Under the pieces are notes generated by a model that searched no databases, was not told the DNA's origin, and saw only the letters and a list, made by a program, of their open reading frames with translations. The translations under genes and the position numbers were made by a program. A stretch of 15,971 nt of DNA from Deltaproteobacteria bacterium (GTDB lineage Bacteria > Desulfobacterota > Desulfobaccia > Desulfobaccales > Desulfobaccaceae), in assembly GCA_016874895.1 (NCBI GenBank), contig VGSX01000050.1, forward strand, positions 1 through 15,971, in the 5' to 3' direction. Positions 13,007-15,971 of this stretch are shown here, one piece after another (within the stretch, counting starts at the first letter, position 1; the number at the start of each line of letters is the position of its first letter).

Positions 13007-14221
13007 ATGGGAGCTGAACTGGCTCGCATTCAAGAGCTATTGGAAGACGTCAACAAGTCCCTCTCCTACACCGGAGAGGACGGTAAGGTGATCCACCTCT
13101 CGGAAGTCTTCAAGATGCTGCCGGAGCTGGCGGTCAAGTATGCTGACTTGGCGGCCCGCTTCGAGGAGCTGGAGAAGCGCAGCCGGGAGCGCAAGTGGGC
13201 CAACGTGCCCGGTCTGGAAGACGAAAAAGAAAAGTTCTCCCTGTTTAAGGCGATCTACGCCATCGGCACCGGCGACTGGTCCCAGGCTCAGTTCGAGGCG
13301 GACGTCTTCCGGCAGACCCGGGACATGGCCACCACCCCGGACAGCTCGGGCGGGTATCTCGTGCCGACCCAGGCCATCCCGGAACTCATCGAGATGCTCC
13401 GGGCCGAGGCGGTGATCTTCCAGATGGGGGCGACTTTGCTGGACAACCTGGTCGGCTCGCCGGTGGAGATCCCCAAGCAGACCGGTGGAGCCACCGCTTA
13501 CTGGGTGGGAGAGAACGAGGCCCTCACCGGCAGCGACCCCACCTTGGGGCAGCTCCAACTCACCCCCAAGTCGGTAGGGTGTCTCGTGAAGCTCTCCAAC
13601 CGGCTGCTCCGTATGTCCAATCCTTCGGCGGAGCAGATGGTCCGGGCCGACATCGCCCGGGTGGTGTCCCTGGCCATCGACCTGGCGGCCCTGCGGGGGA
13701 GCGGCGCCGGCAGCCAGCCCACCGGCATCGCCAACACCCCGGGGATCAACACCAAGGCTTTCGGGACCAACAGCCCCAACTTCGACTACTTCTTCGACAT
13801 GGAGTACGAGCTGGCGGTGGACAATGCGCTGCGGGGCCGGCTGGGGTTCGTATTCCACCCCTGTGTCAAGCGGACGCTGTCCAAGCTCAAGGTGGCCCAG
13901 TTCACCGGGGACACCGGGGGCGAATACATCGTCCGGCCCATGGACGCGGCCCAGCTCCAGGCCTTCATCGGCTACCCCTTCGCCATGACCACGCAGATTC
14001 CGGTGAATCTGGGGACGGGGTCCAACGAGACCGAAATCTACCTGGGCAACTGGCAGGAGCTCATCGTGGGCCAGTGGGCCGGCATCTCGATCCTGCCCTC
14101 CAAAGAGGCGGGTGACGCCTTCGCCAAGAACCAGACCTGGATTCGGATCATCACCGACGTGGACATCGGCCTCCGGCACACTGAGAGCTTCTGCCTGGGC
14201 ACCGGGGTGAAGAACAGCTAA
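13007..14221 (+). CDS. HK97-family major capsid protein
   Basis: About 404 residues. Residues 1 to roughly 105 are a charged helical delta-type scaffold domain (LARIQELLEDVNKSLSY, then RFEELEKRSRER). The core begins near RDMATTPDSSGGYLVPTQ, a likely protease cleavage zone. Fold hallmarks follow: GATAYWVGENEALTGSDPTL, LVKLSNRLLRMS, DLAALRGSGAGSQPTGI and GFVFHPCVKRTLSKLK. I favour ATG 13007, with GGAG 8 nt upstream, over ATG 13001, which overlaps the protease stop as ATGA but sits too close to that site. It forms the icosahedral shell. The gene is intact although the packaging genes are missing. Confidence 0.93.
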   Translation: MGAELARIQELLEDVNKSLSYTGEDGKVIHLSEVFKMLPELAVKYADLAARFEELEKRSRERKWANVPGLEDEKEKFSLFKAIYAIGTGDWSQAQFEADVFRQTRDMATTPDSSGGYLVPTQAIPELIEMLRAEAVIFQMGATLLDNLVGSPVEIPKQTGGATAYWVGENEALTGSDPTLGQLQLTPKSVGCLVKLSNRLLRMSNPSAEQMVRADIARVVSLAIDLAALRGSGAGSQPTGIANTPGINTKAFGTNSPNFDYFFDMEYELAVDNALRGRLGFVFHPCVKRTLSKLKVAQFTGDTGGEYIVRPMDAAQLQAFIGYPFAMTTQIPVNLGTGSNETEIYLGNWQELIVGQWAGISILPSKEAGDAFAKNQTWIRIITDVDIGLRHTESFCLGTGVKNS

Positions 14222-14226
14222 CCGGA

Positions 14227-14254
14227 CGGGGATGGGGTCATATACCCCTCCCCG
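14227..14254 (+). other. GC-rich hairpin after the capsid gene
   Basis: CGGGG and TGGGGT pair with ACCCC and CCCCG around a short loop at 14239-14243, with one small bulge. It could trim expression of genes downstream of the highly expressed capsid gene. No clear T-run follows, so I do not call it a terminator. Confidence 0.4.
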
Positions 14255-14282
14255 ACCCTTTGTACTGTAGGCGAGGTGGAAG

Positions 14283-14528
14283 ATGGCGAGATACAGAGTC
14301 AGACCGGGGTACTGCCTGCACCTGCCCCACCAGGCGTTTGCCCAGGCCGGGGAAGAGGTGGAGCTGAGCGGTGAGCTGGAAAAGGAAATCATCGAAAGCC
14401 AGGGCTGGAAGATTGATCCGGTTAATGCCGGCATCGACCCAGGGAAGCCCAAGGATACCAGGCCGGATGAGAAAGAAGTAACTGAGCCGCCCCAGGACCG
14501 GGCCATCAAGGAAGCGAAGGCGAAGTGA
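14283..14528 (+). CDS. Small phage protein of unknown function between capsid and connector
   Basis: The 81-residue product starts MARYRVRPGYCLHLPHQAFA. It has a short beta-rich N-terminus and a charged, Pro/Lys/Glu-rich tail from about residue 50. AGGTGG precedes the ATG. Small proteins of this kind often sit between the capsid and head-tail connector genes in HK97-like phages. I do not recognise a defined function. Its TGA overlaps the GTG start of the next gene, suggesting coupled translation. Confidence 0.7.
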   Translation: MARYRVRPGYCLHLPHQAFAQAGEEVELSGELEKEIIESQGWKIDPVNAGIDPGKPKDTRPDEKEVTEPPQDRAIKEAKAK

Positions 14529-15082
14529 ACCTGACCACGCTCTCCCAGGTGAAGGCCATCCTGGAGTTGACGGAGACCGACTGGGACGGGCTTCTCGAAG
14601 AGCTCATCGCCGCGGTCTCCCAAAGGGCGGGGACCTACTGCAACCGGGACTTCGAGAAGAAGGAGCGGGTGGAATACCACGATGGGGGTGGCCGGTATCT
14701 CTATCTCAAGGGCCTGCCGGTGGTAGAGATCGCTTCCATCTACGGCTCAGACTCCTGGGAGTGGGACGGGGGCAGCCTCGTCCCCGCCGACCACTACCAG
14801 TTGCTCAATGCGGGCATGGTGGCCTCCCGCTTCGGAACCTGGCCTTACGGTCCCAAGGCCCTGAAGGTGGTCTACAGCGGTGGCTATGCGGAAGATGAAG
14901 TCCCCGCCGACCTGGAGATGGCGGCCCGCACCCAGTCGGCTTACGACTTCAAGCGCCGCAAGGACATTGGTCTCGAGTCGGTGAGTTTCCCGGATGGCTC
15001 CATCCAGAAGGTGAGTTCCGGGGAGTTCCTCTCGATGGTCAAGCAGGTGCTGGACCGCTACCGGATCAGACCCCATGGCTAA
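14525..15082 (+). CDS. Head-tail connector protein (HK97 gp6-like)
   Basis: The 185-residue protein starts at GTG 14525 within GTGA overlap of the previous stop. The opening (LTTLSQVKAILELTETDWDG, LLEELIAAVSQRAGTYCNRD) matches the helical pattern of gp6/phage connector proteins that form a ring beneath the portal. Later parts include LKGLPVVEIASIYG and LKVVYSGGYAEDEVPADLEM, also typical. Its partner portal is not in the window. The end overlaps the next gene by 8 bp. Confidence 0.8.
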   Translation: MNLTTLSQVKAILELTETDWDGLLEELIAAVSQRAGTYCNRDFEKKERVEYHDGGGRYLYLKGLPVVEIASIYGSDSWEWDGGSLVPADHYQLLNAGMVASRFGTWPYGPKALKVVYSGGYAEDEVPADLEMAARTQSAYDFKRRKDIGLESVSFPDGSIQKVSSGEFLSMVKQVLDRYRIRPHG

Positions 15083-15656
15083 AGACCCGGACATCAGCCT
15101 GGACCAGATCATCAAGGGGCTGGCCCCCAAGGTGAAAAAGGTCATCCAGGAGAACAGCAAGCGGCTGTGGGAGCACACGGTGAGCCGCTACCTGGCCGGG
15201 GGGACCTCCGCCGACCGCTTGGCCCGGCGGAGCGGCACCCTGGCCCGTTCCACCCGGCCGCTCTCCGTGACCATGGAGGGGAACAAGATCACGGGTGGCC
15301 TCGGGTTTTCCGCTCAATATGCCGGGGTGCACATCGGGCCGACAGGGAGCCAGGTGACCATCCGGCCCAAAAATAAGAAGTTCCTGGCCATACCGCTCCC
15401 CGCAGCCAAAACTGCGGCAGGAGCGGCCCGGGATGGCCCCCTGGACAACATCTGGGGTCCCACCTTCATCGCCAAGGGGGTGATCTTCGGGTTCAAGAAG
15501 GGGACGAAAAAGGAATACCAGAGCCCCATCCCCCTCTTTGTCTTGAAGCGTTCGGTGGTGGTGCCCCGGCGGGTGGACCCCGACGTCCACCTCTTGAACT
15601 GGATCAAGCCCCAATTTATCGCTGACCTGTCCAAGGTGGCGGAGGCAGGTCTCTGA
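15075..15656 (+). CDS. HK97 gp10-like head-tail joining/tail completion protein
   Basis: The 193-residue protein starts MAKDPDISLDQIIKGLAPKV. After an N-terminal helix it shows RLARRSGTLARSTRPL, GLGFSAQYAGVHIGPTGSQV and KFLAIPLPAA, in the manner of gp10-like proteins (R-S-G-x-L, then A-x-Y-A-x-x-x-x-x-G). Order after the gp6-like connector supports a tail-joining role. Its TGA overlaps the ATG of the next gene as TGATG. Assignment is moderately secure because this family diverges strongly. Confidence 0.7.
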   Translation: MAKDPDISLDQIIKGLAPKVKKVIQENSKRLWEHTVSRYLAGGTSADRLARRSGTLARSTRPLSVTMEGNKITGGLGFSAQYAGVHIGPTGSQVTIRPKNKKFLAIPLPAAKTAAGAARDGPLDNIWGPTFIAKGVIFGFKKGTKKEYQSPIPLFVLKRSVVVPRRVDPDVHLLNWIKPQFIADLSKVAEAGL

Positions 15657-15971
15657 TGGCGGACAGCGTCAAGGTGCAGGCGATGCGGAAGCTGGCCGAG
15701 ATCCTGGGAACCATCCCGGAGCTGGGCTCGGTGCACCGCTGGCAGGGCAAGCCCACCGACTTGGACCAGGTAAAGACCCCGGCCCTGTTTTTCTGGGAAG
15801 AGGAAGAGTCCCGGGACAAGCGGAACCGCCTGGCGACGGGGACGCTGAAGATGCACCTGGCGGTCTTCATAAAGCTGAGCCCGGCGGGGGCCGCCTCCTT
15901 CAACGACCTGGCCGACAACCTCCAGGGGAAGCTCCACAACGCCCTGATACAAAGCCCCCAACTCAAGGGCC
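15656..15971 (+). CDS. Tail terminator-like protein (partial, cut by window edge)
   Basis: The frame starts at ATG 15656, which overlaps the previous TGA, and stays open to the window end for 105 residues: MADSVKVQAMRKLAEILGTI, HRWQGKPTDLDQVKTPALFF, then LAVFIKLSP and LQGKLHNALI. The position after a gp10-like protein and this helix-then-beta pattern fit tail terminator proteins of the lambda gpU type, which cap the tail tube. No strong motif confirms it. Confidence 0.6.
   Translation, partial: MADSVKVQAMRKLAEILGTIPELGSVHRWQGKPTDLDQVKTPALFFWEEEESRDKRNRLATGTLKMHLAVFIKLSPAGAASFNDLADNLQGKLHNALIQSPQLKG

Noticed and set aside
14227..14254. Rho-independent terminator after the capsid gene
   Set aside because: The hairpin is strong but lacks a following T-run, and the downstream genes need transcription from the same promoter.
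13037..14680. A 547-codon open frame on the minus strand across the capsid region
   Set aside because: It is opposite the clearly recognised capsid, small protein and connector genes. The product is a Gly/His/Arg/Glu-rich mirror of GC-rich codons with no domain.

Overview
The window is a decayed temperate siphophage (HK97-like) prophage that carries an anti-phage cassette and has been hit by several mobile elements. The host is probably a GC-rich Desulfobacterota (Deltaproteobacteria)-type bacterium. I base this on GC-rich coding sequence, on dispersed palindromic repeats (one reads CHSERSEESRPFAYGSG in translation) that I recall from such genomes, and on the IS4/IS110 content. The taxonomic call is inference and only moderately secure.

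Left end (1-623, minus strand): the 5' end of an IS4-family transposase runs off the window. Next to it are an integrase gene cut to its N-terminal arm-binding domain and an excisionase-like HTH gene. The HTH gene has a near-consensus promoter with a phage-type operator inside it.

Defence cassette (780-7943, minus strand): a LexA/CI-type S24 repressor is followed within tens of bases by a type III-like restriction helicase-nuclease (Res). Res overlaps a Fic AMP-transferase gene by ATGA, and a Mod-type adenine methyltransferase comes last. Lying between int/xis and cro, this is the usual place for lysogeny-expressed cargo. The mod gene is broken by a 177-bp MITE-like element whose removal restores the reading frame exactly. 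The middle of mod is far more AT-rich than its ends, which suggests a swapped target-recognition domain.

Intergenic control region (7944-9849): paired inverted operator candidates lie upstream of the repressor. Then come a large nested palindrome, a terminator and an IS110-family element inserted between repressor and cro-like gene. A cluster of operators precedes the cro-like gene. The cro and xis promoters share almost the same operator/promoter block, 9 kb apart and pointing outward.

Replication module (9850-11838, plus strand): a small Cro-like HTH protein is followed by a winged-helix replication initiator. That gene contains two clusters of tandem 11-bp iterons around an AT-rich spacer, a probable in-gene origin like that in lambda O. 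A DnaC-like loader follows, truncated and joined out of frame to the tail end of an SPP1 gp7/Mu F-type head morphogenesis gene. Terminase, portal and most of the morphogenesis gene are missing at that joint.

Head-tail module (12117-15971, plus strand): prohead protease, HK97 major capsid protein, a small unknown protein, a gp6-like connector, a gp10-like protein and a partial tail-terminator-like protein, tightly packed with overlapping start and stop codons. The phage looks unable to package DNA. The Res-Fic part of the cassette is still intact.
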